Shown here piece after piece: positions 32,700 to 42,500 of a DNA stretch of 42,500 nucleotides. Position 1 is the stretch's first letter; each line of letters opens with the position of its first letter. The notes under the pieces are model-generated. The model had not been told where the DNA came from. It worked only from the letters and a program-made list of their open reading frames with translations, and searched no databases. The DNA comes from Trachelipus rathkii (taxonomy: Eukaryota; Arthropoda; Malacostraca; Isopoda; Trachelipodidae). The translations under genes were made by a program, and so were the position numbers. Location of the stretch: contig JABUQX010097506.1 of NCBI GenBank assembly GCA_015478945.1, forward strand, positions 1 through 42,500, given 5' to 3'.

Positions 32700-34215
32700 T
32701 TACCAAGGATAGAATTACTCATATATTTCTGTTCTTAGCCTGTCTCTTGTTCTAACCTCGTCCTCATGCGTAAGACACTCTTCACACTAGTCGCTCTGCG
32801 CGAAGCGACTTCTCATATATCCCCTTCTCTGTACTCTATTCCATTTGTGCGCTTAGCTCGACATCTATCTATCAAGACAATTGTGGTCACTCCGACTATT
32901 CCACTGACGGAGCTTCCCCGCTGCCCATTTCCGATCCTTTCTCGGTCTTCCCCGCCTATGCTCTCTTCTCGCCTCTTCTTCGCTTTCCATGTCTGTCTGC
33001 CATCTCCTGTGGTCTTCCATTCGGCACCATCTGGCTTTTGTGTGCTCGGGCACCTATGCTGTTGCTCCACCCGTCCGAAATGATCCCCATCTCATGCTCC
33101 CACACTCCTCTTCAAGTAACTTTTCTACCCATATCTTCTCTACATTACTTCGATCCTTAATTCTGTCCCTCCTACCCTTTCCAATCATGCAGTTCTTAAT
33201 ACCTCCATCTCCGCCTTGATTTTCTACTCTCTTCTCTTCTCGTTGTTGTCATGTTTCCGCTCCGTGCAGCAGCGTCGGAGTCAGATACCTGTTAAATCCT
33301 TTTTTCACTCTATTCCGATGTTTCATCTTCATCAGGGTTTACCTCTTTATAATAATCCACACTATTCCATCTCGCTGTAATCTCTCGCCCACTTCCTCCC
33401 CTCTGTTAAAATCTCCGAATAATGGCAAGGTAATTTAACGCTCACTTCTCCCTTCACACCATCCACGATCCCTCCTCATTTCCTACGTTATGTTAATATT
33501 CTGTCTCCTGTAGTTCATCTATCCTGCTTCTCCATCTCCACGCAAACAATCCATCCACATTCTCAGAATCGTCTCCTCTTCTCGCTCCCAAGTTGCAGAT
33601 CGGCCACATATGCATTATGTCCTTTCACAAATCTCCCCCAGTCTTCTCCCTCACTGTCTTATACCAATTCAAATAAAATAAAACAGCATGGGATAACAAC
33701 TCCCGCTCTTATCCTGTTTCACCTCAAACCATCTATGTTCTCCGCCAGTCTAACTTAAAATTCATTTCTCATAGCATAACTTTCCATTGCCTTCTTTATC
33801 TACTCCTCCATAATTTCTCTCCAGTAGCTCTGCAGAGCTTTTTCCTTGGCACGAATAAATCTTTTGCAGGTCATTGACTCTACAAAGAATCTTTGCCATA
33901 TTCCAGCATCTCTCCGAACATTTCTTAGTGGATAAGAGGGTCCCTTCCTCTTCTCTTCTAGTACCTGTACTGTTCTTCTCAGAGTCAGCTATACTCTCTC
34001 TCAGCTCCTCTCAATATTCTGTGATATTGGCAAGATGTCATCAGTGAAATACCTCTATAATTATTAGCTTTCTGCATCTCCTTTACCTTTATATATCGGT
34101 ATTATTATTGTTGCCCCACCTTTCCGGCACCTTTCCCCTCTCTTCCAACACTTGTTCTATTCAACTGATTCTCCCCTCAGCTCCTCTTCCTCTCGCACCA
34201 CCAAACTCAATATAT
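32700..34215 (-). pseudogene. Decayed non-LTR retrotransposon (EN/RT type), antisense to the window
   Basis: On the minus strand PIYKGKGDAE (34100-34071) is followed, after a frameshift, by NYRGISLMTSCQYHRIL. Then come LTPTLLHGAET (33285-33255) and RRGRPRKDRKWA with KLRQWN near 32955-32890, the usual LINE C-terminal 'RGRP.KRW' block. Order and direction agree with one element read from 34.2 to 32.7 kb. No catalytic YADD was found. A TA array lies close to each end. Confidence 0.65.
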
Positions 34216-34315
34216 ATAATTAATATAGATTATATATTAATTATAATTAAAATATATTATAATATATATAATAATATAATATATATATAATATATATATA
34301 TATATAATATATTAA
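34205..34315. repeat. (TA)n/(TAAT)n array
   Basis: Begins directly at the high-coordinate end of the minus-strand LINE relic. Confidence 0.85.
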
Positions 34316-34383
34316 AAAATCTTGACTAAACCTCACTTTATCCTAAACCATACTTAAAGAGGGGGTAAAGTGAACTACCTATA

Positions 34384-34525
34384 GGATACACAGTTGCAGC
34401 AATGCAACCTAACTAGCTGGATTCACGTTGATCAGCAATGCAACTAGACCTAACATGGATACACGTTGCACGCAATGGAACCTAAATCGAGATTGATTCA
34501 CGGTTGCACAGCATTTGCCACTAAC
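34384..34525 (+). repeat. Four-unit ~37-bp minisatellite
   Basis: The unit GGATACACGTTGCACGCAAT, followed by GCAACCTAA-type sequence, recurs at 34384, 34419, 34457 and about 34494 with small indels (spacing 35-38). Confidence 0.8.
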
Positions 34526-34699
34526 CGAGATAGTTGTCTTTAAGTACACAATTACCTACAATATTTTCAAGTTTAATACTAATTCAACTCACACTTATGG
34601 ATATTCATCTGCTATACTTCGAGGAAAGTTGCATAATGTGTCCACTTTAGAATCTTTTTATATGACTAACAATTAATGAAATATTTAAATACCCTATAT

Positions 34700-34812
34700 C
34701 TAATATATAATAGAAATAATATGATATATAATAATAATATATATATATATATATAATAATATATATATATAATATATATATATATTTATTTAATAATATA
34801 TATTATAAATAA
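34700..34812. repeat. (TA)n array
   Basis: TA/TAATAATA repeat between AT-rich unique stretches. Confidence 0.85.
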
Positions 34813-35354
34813 TCCGAAATTTTTGACATATATTAATGTAAATCAGAGTTACCTGTTAAATCTAAAAAAATTGCTAAAATGCACATTTGCTAAATGTGTC
34901 TTCTAAAATTCATTGATAAGTGTGCGGAAAAGCAATACACTGCAGTTAGTATTTGTTTCAATATATGTAAATACTTCATATTTTAAATTTCTCTAGTAAC
35001 TGGCATTTTACCTCTTATGCATTTCAAAACGATACTGAACATAGACCATAGCACAGACCATAGTCTGGTTTCATAATCGGGAATTCTAAAGCATTCTAGA
35101 GCACAACTAAATATTGCAAAACCTTAAATACACATCCGTTCCCTTTTCATTTAATATATTTCCTAAATATTCAGTATAAAATTTTATTCAACTCAAAGAA
35201 CAGCTCAAATACAGATAAACAACAAGAAATCAAGTATGGGGCTTTAATGTTTTTAAGGATAACATCCGCCCTCGGTATTTGGTATAATCGATATACCTAT
35301 ATTGAATATCATTCTTAAACATAGAATTTTTGGGGGGGTCAGACGAAATCTCAT

Positions 35355-35850
35355 ATTAGCTATATATATATATATATAGTAATATTTATATATATATATC
35401 ATATATATATTATTATATAAAATATAATATATATATATAATATAAATATATAATATATATATATATATATATAATATATATTATGGTAAAACTTAATTTT
35501 CTGTCGACCTTCGATTCTATATATCGATAATATACGACATGATATCTATCAATAGCGAATTATTCGAGTACTTTGATATCTATCGATATCGGATATCTAT
35601 CGATATCGATATATATATATACTATATATATAGTATAAATAATATATAATAATATATATATATATATAATAATATATATTATATATAATAAATATATATA
35701 TATACTATATATATAATATATATTATATATATATAAGTTCGTATTTACGCTTGTAGTACATATAATATATATATATATATAATATTATGAATAATTAATA
35801 ATATTAATATATATATAATATATATATATATATAATATTATAGTAAATCA
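35355..35850. repeat. TA arrays around a TATCGATA-rich core
   Basis: TA blocks at 35355-35485 and 35605-35850 bracket a stretch (35500-35600) dense in TATCGATA and GATATCTATC palindromes. Confidence 0.8.
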
Positions 35851-35954
35851 AATGTCCCAAATGTTTTTGAGATTTATTACAAATAGATTGTTGCGAATAA
35901 ATGTCGCAAAAGTACCTCATTTTGGGACTTATTGTTTTTTGGGTTATCACTAAC

Positions 35955-36140
35955 GAATCCACGGGTAGTTACGCACGATGTCAGAGTCGGGGTCTCTCGT
36001 CTGCTAGTGGAGCTACGGCGGACTAATCCCCCCCTCCGTGATGTCGCCGAACCCGCGCTTGTCCTTTGGTGTCGCGGGGTTCTCGACATTCCCCTCCGGG
36101 ATGAAACGTCCCCTCGTCCCCATCGGCTCGACCCCTAAAA
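35955..36140. repeat. GC-rich dispersed repeat, copy 1
   Basis: CGGGGTCTC, GGACTAATCCCC, CTCCG-GA, TCGCGGGGTTC, CCCTCC, GAAACGTCCC and ATCGGCTCGA appear in this order within about 180 bp. The same series recurs at 41600-41790. It stands out against the AT-rich surroundings. Short open frames on both strands were not accepted. Confidence 0.75.
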
Positions 36141-36247
36141 GGGAATACTCATTTTAGGAAGCTCGTGACCTCAACTGTTCCGTAAAATTAGCTCTAACTT
36201 TACTGATCAACTGTGCCGTAAAACTAGCCTAACTAGCCCTAAAATAA

Positions 36248-36362
36248 GCCAATATATTATATATATATATTATATAATATAATATATAATATATATATAT
36301 ATAATATATATATAATATAATTATATATATAATATATAATATATATATAGATATATATATAT
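36248..36362. repeat. (TA)n array
   Basis: About 115 bp of TA with TAA/TTA slips. Confidence 0.9.
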
Positions 36363-36724
36363 CACTTAAACAAGTTTGACATTTTTGGACGGCTTGAAAA
36401 AAAAAAAAAATTCAAATAGTTCATCTGTGTAACTTTTCGAAACGCAATTTTCTAAAAAACAGCGATAAAAATGATCTTTTTCCGTACGCCTCTCTAGGAT
36501 TAGTGACTTGACTAAATTTCTCAACATTAGCTTAAAATAATATAAGTAACCAGTACGTAAGAAGTAAATTAAAGTTAAGTATAACATTTACCGCACAGAA
36601 CCACGTTGACTGGAATAATTACAGGTCCCCATAGATAGCCTCATTCATAGACTGCGTTTGCCATTCTATTATAATATCGTATGTGCCAGATTTATTTCTT
36701 CCTATACCACATACCAACATATAC

Positions 36725-37022
36725 TATATTATAATATAAATATATATATTTATATATATATAATTATTATATATAATAGTATATATATATATAAATATAT
36801 ATATATATTATTATATACGATATCGCTAGATATTGATATCATTATCAATTAGAAATCGATATGCTAGATATCGTACGATATATTATCGATATATCGAAAG
36901 TCAGACAGAAACTTAAATATATATATATATCATAGTATATATATAAATTTATATATATAATAATATAATAATATATATAATAATTATATATTATTAATAT
37001 ATTATATAATTAATAATAATAT
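36725..37022. repeat. TA arrays flanking a second TATCGATA-type cluster
   Basis: Between TA blocks, 36820-36900 holds ATATCGCTAGATATTGATAT, then GATATCGTACGATATATTAT and CGATATATCGAAAG. Confidence 0.8.
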
Positions 37023-37349
37023 ATGGCGTAATATTGAATCTTTCGTTCGAGCGCAAAATTTCTGTCAAAAATGAATAAATTTAGATATATCGCTTATAAG
37101 GTACTCTGTCAAACCATTCAATACCTATTTAGCTATTCAATTCAATAGACGCCATCTTTGTCCAGTTCGTTTCTATAATCCGTATAGTGTAGATGTGATT
37201 TTCTTCCGTAAGTGATGAATTTATATGACTAATATGAATGTAATTTTTTCTGAAAGAGCGACGACTTGTTTTCCGATTATCTTCATATTATTTTTTTAGA
37301 GTACATCTTGTGATTATAAAAATCAGGGTGACACCCCTCTTCACTACTA

Positions 37350-37389
37350 TACATATATATAAGTATATATATATATATATATAATATAC

Positions 37390-37420
<31 letters not shown>

Positions 37421-37470
37421 TATATAACTATATTATAATTATAATATATATTATATATAGATATTATATA
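37350..37470. repeat. (TA)n array
   Basis: TA repeat with ACATATAT interruptions. Confidence 0.85.
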
Positions 37471-37474
37471 TTGC

Positions 37475-38560
37475 GAAACACTGCGTCCAATTCTATAAAC
37501 TGACATTGGCAAATGTAATTTATTCACTCGTGACATAATATAATATATCATCGAGCAGTACTAATTCAAAATGACAAAATATCAGAGACAAATTAATGTG
37601 GTTTGTTTTTTCTTTATTAAGTTTTATCAGGAACTGAATAAACTTTAAGTGAGTTACAAGCTAGATTCAAAACGTACTTAGAATCTACATAAACATTTTG
37701 GTTTAATGAAATTACGTGGTTTTGAATAATAGGATGGGATATATGTTTGACTAAAAAAAGAAAAATAAATTGATCTTTTTTCACTTTCTCATGTCACATT
37801 ACTAATAGAAAATAAATAAGAAAGTTTTAATAAACCTCTAACCCACTCGTTTCACTGTTATAGCATTCATATATACGTCTTCTTACTGTACATCTGCAAT
37901 GCTCAATTTCTTCAATCCAAATCGTTTTAATAATCATGGTAACTAACGCACTGCTTTTGTCCAGGTAACAATATAGTATATTTGGACGGTCATACCTATC
38001 CGATCATGGTTCTTTGAATGGCAATGTATCGCATATACTAATTTCTTCGATATTTATTGAAAATACATGGATATTGACATATATTGTGATATATTGAGAC
38101 AATATGTTAATTTTGAATTTGTTTTTTATATGCATTTTTAGTTACATTAATCGAATAGATTGATTCAAATAATCATTGTGATTTATAGATGTCGGATTTT
38201 GTATGTATTGATAGGGCGTAAGATCACCACATCGAATATTTATTTTGTATGCTCTTGATACTTATATATCGATATTTATATCTATGATAGGTGTAGATTA
38301 AATACGAAATTTGAACGTTATTGATACTTTTGTAGTATATTATAAATCGATATTTGATAGTGACACAATGGTATATATGTCAATATTTTGAATCTTATTG
38401 GATATAATTATAGTTAAATAATATAATTTTGAAATGCTGCATTATACATTGTTAGGCTATATTCGATATTTGATATCTAATGCAGGTTAGTAATATCGAT
38501 AGTTTACTTATCTATATTTTGAATAACAATTCGATGATGTAGCGTTGTATAATTGTTAAA
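37475..38560. other. AT-rich DNA with scattered TCGATATTT motifs, no gene recognised
   Basis: TCGATATTTAT, ATCGATATTTGAT and AATATCGATAG occur near 38048, 38270, 38348, 38465 and 38494. No open frame with splice borders stands out. Confidence 0.5.
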
Positions 38561-38566
38561 GCTAAT

Positions 38567-38770
38567 ATGTATAATTTAAAGCTTATTCACACGAGCTGTA
38601 GGTATTGTGAAATTAGCCAAACACTAAATTCGCCAGGAACAGATAAAAAGAAATCGATTGTAAAGATCGATGAAAGGTATCACACTTCACCTTCAACGTT
38701 ACAGTTAGCGTTCAACTTTTGTCAGCAAGATAAAAATTCGAGAAGAAGATCAAAGGAATCCAAATCTGAC
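38567..38770 (+). other. Weak exon-like frame ending at a GTGAGT donor
   Basis: The frame reads KKSIVKIDERYHTSPSTLQL then DKNSRRRSKESKSDVL and ends exactly at a perfect GTGAGT. The same GTGAGT is also the start of the SINE-like unit, so this may not be an exon. No family was recognised. Confidence 0.2.
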
Positions 38771-38912
38771 GTGCTGGTGAGTACCACGGGCTCTCACAGG
38801 TGGGTCACTTGCTTTAAGTCGTGAGAGCTGAGGGCAGTATTTGTCTCCGGAAGGACGGCATTACCACTTTGTTGTGAGGTCCGCCTCACAAAAACAAAAA
38901 CAAAAAACTGAA
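38765..38912 (+). mobile_element. Hairpin-rich, A-tailed SINE-like unit
   Basis: Three stem-loops follow in series: GCTCTCAC pairing with GTGAGAGC (38789-38829), TCC-GGAA-GGA (about 38846-38855), and TTGTGAGG-TCCG-CCTCACAA (38871-38890, UNCG-type tetraloop). An (A5C)n-like tail to about 38908 follows at once. Structured RNA plus A-rich tail suggests a retroposed small RNA. I could not name the parent. Confidence 0.45.
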
Positions 38913-39081
38913 GTTGGGGGATGGAAAGGAATTAACTTGGGAAATCAAGCAGGAAGCTAATCTAATGATTTGATATACTAAAAATATCATTGTTTAAGAA
39001 GTTAAAGTTTTTGTTTTCCCTTTAAATTTATCTTAATAAGTATATTTTTTGCATATTTGTAGAATACTGGACTGTGACTTG

Positions 39082-39278
39082 TTTTTCTGAAACATTTTCT
39101 GTCAAAAAAATTTCCTAAGTTCAAAAGTTAAGTTAAGTTCTACGTTTAAAAAATTATTTAGTGGCAACTTTCTGGCAATATCCAGAAGCTGCCACTAAAG
39201 AATCTTTTACTTAATAAACTTTACTTACTTAACTTCTGAACTTAGAATTTTTTTGAACAGAAAATTTTCAGAAAAAAA
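39082..39278. mobile_element. 197-bp MITE-like hairpin
   Basis: Two arms of about 97 nt mirror each other around 39180 (CTGGCAATATCCAG at the tip). Pairs include TTAGTGGCA/TGCCACTAA, TTAAGTTAAGTT/AACTTACTTAA, CTAAGTTCA/TGAACTTAG and TTTTCTG/CAGAAAA. There are few mismatches, so it should be younger than the other palindromes here. Confidence 0.85.
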
Positions 39279-39821
39279 ATATTCCAAAGTTTTAATACAA
39301 ATATGTATTTATTTTACTACTAATAATTTACATTGAAGACTCTCCACATCTAATTGGATGATATCATCTGTAGCAAGCAATCAAATTGCACTATTAACAC
39401 TCACGTGATGAACCTCAATTTACTTAGCGTACACATATTAGGTAAACAAAAAGACGCTTATTTAGAGATTTTAAAAAAATATCGATATTTCAATATAGTT
39501 ACCTAATATATCGAATATCAAATATTAGGTTTAGAAATATATCGAGCCATAAATATGATACCATATACGAGCAATTTTGTGCATTGCTCTTCTGTATCAA
39601 GATTGTTGGGGTTGGGTGTAGTAAGGTGTTTTTCATAGATGCATAGACGGTTGTTTGGTATCTCTATAGCTTACGTGATTTGCTTTAAAAAAGCTTGATT
39701 TAGAGATACAATGTTAATCAGTGATATACGAAACACCTTTAAGTGCTGCATTTATAGTGCCATCGAACAGTTAGTTTTATAAATGTCAAATTTTCAATAT
39801 TTTTTAAATTATCTTTTTATT

Positions 39822-40100
39822 CTGTAAATAAAACTATTGCACAATTAAGTACAAACTAAAAATCGTGATTTTTAATAAAAAAAAAATACTTGAAATTTTA
39901 AAAATTAAATATTAAAACAGAAAAAAAAGTCAATTTAAAATTGTCTAAAATTATTTTTTTTATTGTAAATAAAATGAAGTGAACAAACTGGAATTTAAAA
40001 AAAATACTACTTGTGTAATTGAATAAAAAAAATCCTTGGAAATTTTTAAATATTAAAGAGTAAAAACTTTTAATTATTGTATTTTCGAATTTTAGATTTA
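39822..40100 (+). repeat. Two-unit ~140-bp degenerate tandem repeat
   Basis: TGTAAATAAAA, ACAAACT, AATAAAAAAAAT and AAATTTT-AAATATTAAA recur in order from about 39822 and again from about 39962. Both units are nearly pure A/T with long A runs. Confidence 0.5.
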
Positions 40101-40321
40101 ACAAATTAAAATAAGAATTTAAAGAAATAAATGTTCTGGAATCTAACTATATAACTAAGGGTTGTAGTGTTTCCGTTTCAGCTTTTCTTGCCTTGATATT
40201 TAAAAAAGTTTTATTAAGAAATTAAGTATCAAGCCTGTTCGTATCTTATCAGTCAACAGTTCGAATATTAAAGATTAATTTTAGAAGGATACGTGATATC
40301 TTCATACATTGTAATTAATCA

Positions 40322-40364
40322 CATATATATAAATATAATATAAATATATAACATAATAATAATA

Positions 40365-40408
<44 letters not shown>

Positions 40409-40552
40409 ATCATAAATAATATTAATATATATAATATATATATTATAATATATAATTAATATATATTATATATATATATAATATAATAATATATTATATA
40501 AATATTATATATAATTATATAATATATATATATATATAAATATAAATTATAT
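40322..40552. repeat. (TA)n array
   Basis: About 230 bp of TA/TAATAT including a 30-bp clean TA run near 40370-40400. Confidence 0.9.
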
Positions 40553-40744
40553 TTGTTAAAAAAAGGTAAAGGAAACATTGAACGAATCTAAAAAAAAATC
40601 ATATTTTTGTTAAACATCGACATTCAGAAATATATGAAACCTTTCATATTTACAATAAATACAATATTTACGATATAGTTCTATACACCACAGCGTATTC
40701 GTGTTTTCATATATTTACGTTCGAAAAATCCGTACAGGTTATGA

Positions 40745-41025
40745 TAATATATATATATATAATATACTATATATATAGAATATATATAATATATATATTA
40801 TATCTATATATATAATATATATATATATATATAATATATATTAATATATATATATATATTAAGATATATATATATATATTATTATATAGATACTGTATAT
40901 TATAATATATATTATATACTAATAATTATATAATATATATATAATATTAATATATATTATCTATAAAATTAATAGTATATATATATATAATATATATATA
41001 TATTATAGATATATATATATAAAGG
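40745..41025. repeat. (TA)n array
   Basis: About 280 bp of TA with TATAGA and TAATTA interruptions. Confidence 0.9.
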
Positions 41026-41029
41026 GACT

Positions 41030-41590
41030 TTTTTTACTTCATCGACATTTATTATTTTCTGACAAATGAATGCATTCGAACAAAAAGTTCAGCTTTAACC
41101 TACTAAAGATTAAAAAATAAGAAATTATCATAAGTTGAGGATTCAATTTATTGTGAAGTACAAAAAAGTTACAAATTTAAGAAAACAATTCTTTTGGAAC
41201 ATTTATTGAGAGAAAATATACCTATAATAATAATTAAATGCGTTAATATGAAATAGTTTAAATTCAGATATACATTAATATAACTTTTAAATAAATCTAC
41301 ATGAAAAGGGAACCGGGAAAAGAATAATGCTGGGAGCTGTCTATTGTGCGAAAAATGTTTAAAAAAAAAAAAAAATAAAAAAAACTACAATACCTACAGG
41401 GAAAAAAAATACATTTAGGAATCCTGTAAATAGTTAGGAAAATGTAAAAAATAAAAATAAAAAATATAAATATGAAAAAATATAATTATAGTAAGTAATA
41501 TGATTAGAAAGCCATTTAACCTTTTATTGGTACTCGTTAAAATAATAATAGACTTTCTATTAAATTTGCTTTTTTAATAAAGAATAATCC
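41030..41590. other. No recognised feature
   Basis: A-rich DNA with several poly-A runs (for example 41356-41375) and no convincing coding sequence. Confidence 0.5.
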
Positions 41591-41599
41591 CAAGGGTTT

Positions 41600-41795
41600 A
41601 GCGCACTGAATGGAAAGGATCGGGGTCTCCGCTTCCGGGAACTACGGGTAAGGACTAATTCCCCTCCGGGAGGTCCGGAACCCTTTGGTATTTGGGTTTC
41701 GCGGGGTTCCTCCGCCCCCCCCCTTCCTCCCTTACGGGTATGGAAAACGTCCCTCCCCCGTCGGCTCGAGCACCCTACATTGCCGTGTAATACTT
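41600..41795. repeat. GC-rich dispersed repeat, copy 2
   Basis: It matches copy 1 in the same orientation: CGGGGTCTC, GGACTAATTCCCCTCCGGGA, TCGCGGGGTTCC, CCCCTTCC, AAACGTCCC, GTCGGCTCGAG. Homopolymer C runs differ. The minus-strand frame across it is not supported as a gene. Confidence 0.75.
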
Positions 41796-41894
41796 TACAA
41801 TAATATATATTTTTAAAACATAATGTCCCACTCCCCCCCCAAATAAAAAATAGCCCAAATTTGTTTATTGTTTTATTTTTTTTTAACATTTTTC

Positions 41895-42052
41895 CTAACT
41901 AAAATTTACCAGGAATCCAAAAATGTATTTCTTTTCCTGTAGCTATTGTTTTTGAGATTTTTTGTTTTTTTTTTTATTTTTTTTTTGTGTTTCAATTTGG
42001 CCAGGATTCCAACAATGTATTCCTTTTCCTGTAGCTATTGTGTTTTTGAGAT
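41895..42052 (+). repeat. Two-unit ~91-bp direct repeat
   Basis: CCAGGAATCCAAAAATGTAT plus TTCTTTTCCTGTAGCTATTG (first unit) recurs as CCAGGATTCCAACAATGTAT plus TCCTTTTCCTGTAGCTATTG about 91 bp later, both followed by TTTTTGAGAT. A T-rich spacer lies between. Confidence 0.85.
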
Positions 42053-42089
42053 ATCTTCTTTCTCTTCTCTCTCCTCTTCTCTCTCATTA

Positions 42090-42095
42090 ATATAT

Positions 42096-42126
<31 letters not shown>

Positions 42127-42217
42127 TATATAATATGTATTATACAAGTAAGGTATACTCGGAATATTATTCCCATAACGAATCTATATAATATATATAT
42201 TTATATAATATATTATA

Positions 42218-42255
<38 letters not shown>

Positions 42256-42500
42256 TAACATTTTTTAAGCTTCACACTAACTAAAAATTAAAAATAACTT
42301 GTCCGATGCATAAATGCTTTTCATAAAAATAAAATGTCGTGACGAAAAAAAAAAGGCCTATATATATATAATATATTATATACTATAATAATAATAATAT
42401 AATATATATATATATATATATATAAGTATAATATATAAATATAATATATATATATATATAATAAATATATATTATATGTATTATGTATAATAGGTAGGAT
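42090..42500. repeat. TA arrays at the right window edge
   Basis: TA blocks at 42090-42135, 42185-42250 and 42360-42480 are separated by short unique pieces with no gene. Confidence 0.85.

Noticed and set aside
36366..36587. Minus-strand frame of 73 codons
   Set aside because: AT-rich, contains a poly-A/T run, no motif, and no splice or promoter context.
1..42500. CRISPR array or prokaryotic defence locus
   Set aside because: No regularly spaced repeats with unique spacers; spliced exons and LINEs show eukaryotic DNA.

Overview
The window is eukaryotic nuclear DNA from a repeat-rich animal. The evidence is spliced exons with GT/AG borders, non-LTR retrotransposon remnants, a Penelope-type GIY-YIG remnant, tRNA-like and A-tailed SINE-like sequences, and dozens of imperfect (TA)n arrays. 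The repeat mix would fit an arthropod, perhaps a crustacean, but no single gene proves this. No bacterial operon, CRISPR array or intact rRNA gene was seen.

The centrepiece is a probable autonomous CACTA/EnSpm-like (CMC superfamily) DNA transposon read on the + strand. It has three parts. First comes a multi-exon accessory gene: six supported exons between 12353 and 22936, all open, with mutually consistent splice phases except for one exon that must be missing from the 15-22 kb intron. Then, 33 bp after its stop, comes an uninterrupted 849-codon transposase (22970-25519) with two N-terminal C2H2-type zinc fingers and DDE-type conserved blocks. Last comes a 1.9 kb 3' region holding a 510-bp foldback, a 197-bp tandem repeat and TTTGGTTA-like subterminal repeats, ending in a candidate CAGTG terminus at 27425-27429. 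The 5' terminus was not found.

Layout. 1-1430: TA arrays, a GC-richer purine/pyrimidine-skewed stretch and a minus-strand LINE reverse-transcriptase relic. 1430-8.8 kb: C-poor AT-rich DNA with no recognised gene. 8.87-10.34 kb: an intronless decayed coding sequence of unknown family, whose in-frame stops read so far are all TAA or TGA. 10.7-15.2 kb: TA arrays, a 360-bp palindromic element, a TATA-box island and the first four accessory-gene exons. 15.4-21.2 kb: an intron loaded with a LINE C-terminal (CCHC) relic, a GIY-YIG relic, a 740-bp foldback element, a GGAGTC-type minisatellite and a 2.3-kb decayed LINE. 22.2-27.4 kb: last accessory exons, transposase and element 3' end. 27.4-42.5 kb: mostly noncoding, with a possible exon (minus, 28.3-28.5 kb), a tRNA-like SINE, a second long LINE relic (minus, 32.7-34.2 kb), a ~37-bp minisatellite, a pair of GC-rich dispersed repeats, TATCGATA-rich stretches, an A-tailed hairpin-rich SINE-like unit and a 197-bp perfect-style MITE hairpin.

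The accessory protein and transposase are inferred to be one transposition module. Everything else looks like debris of other mobile elements and microsatellites that grew around them.
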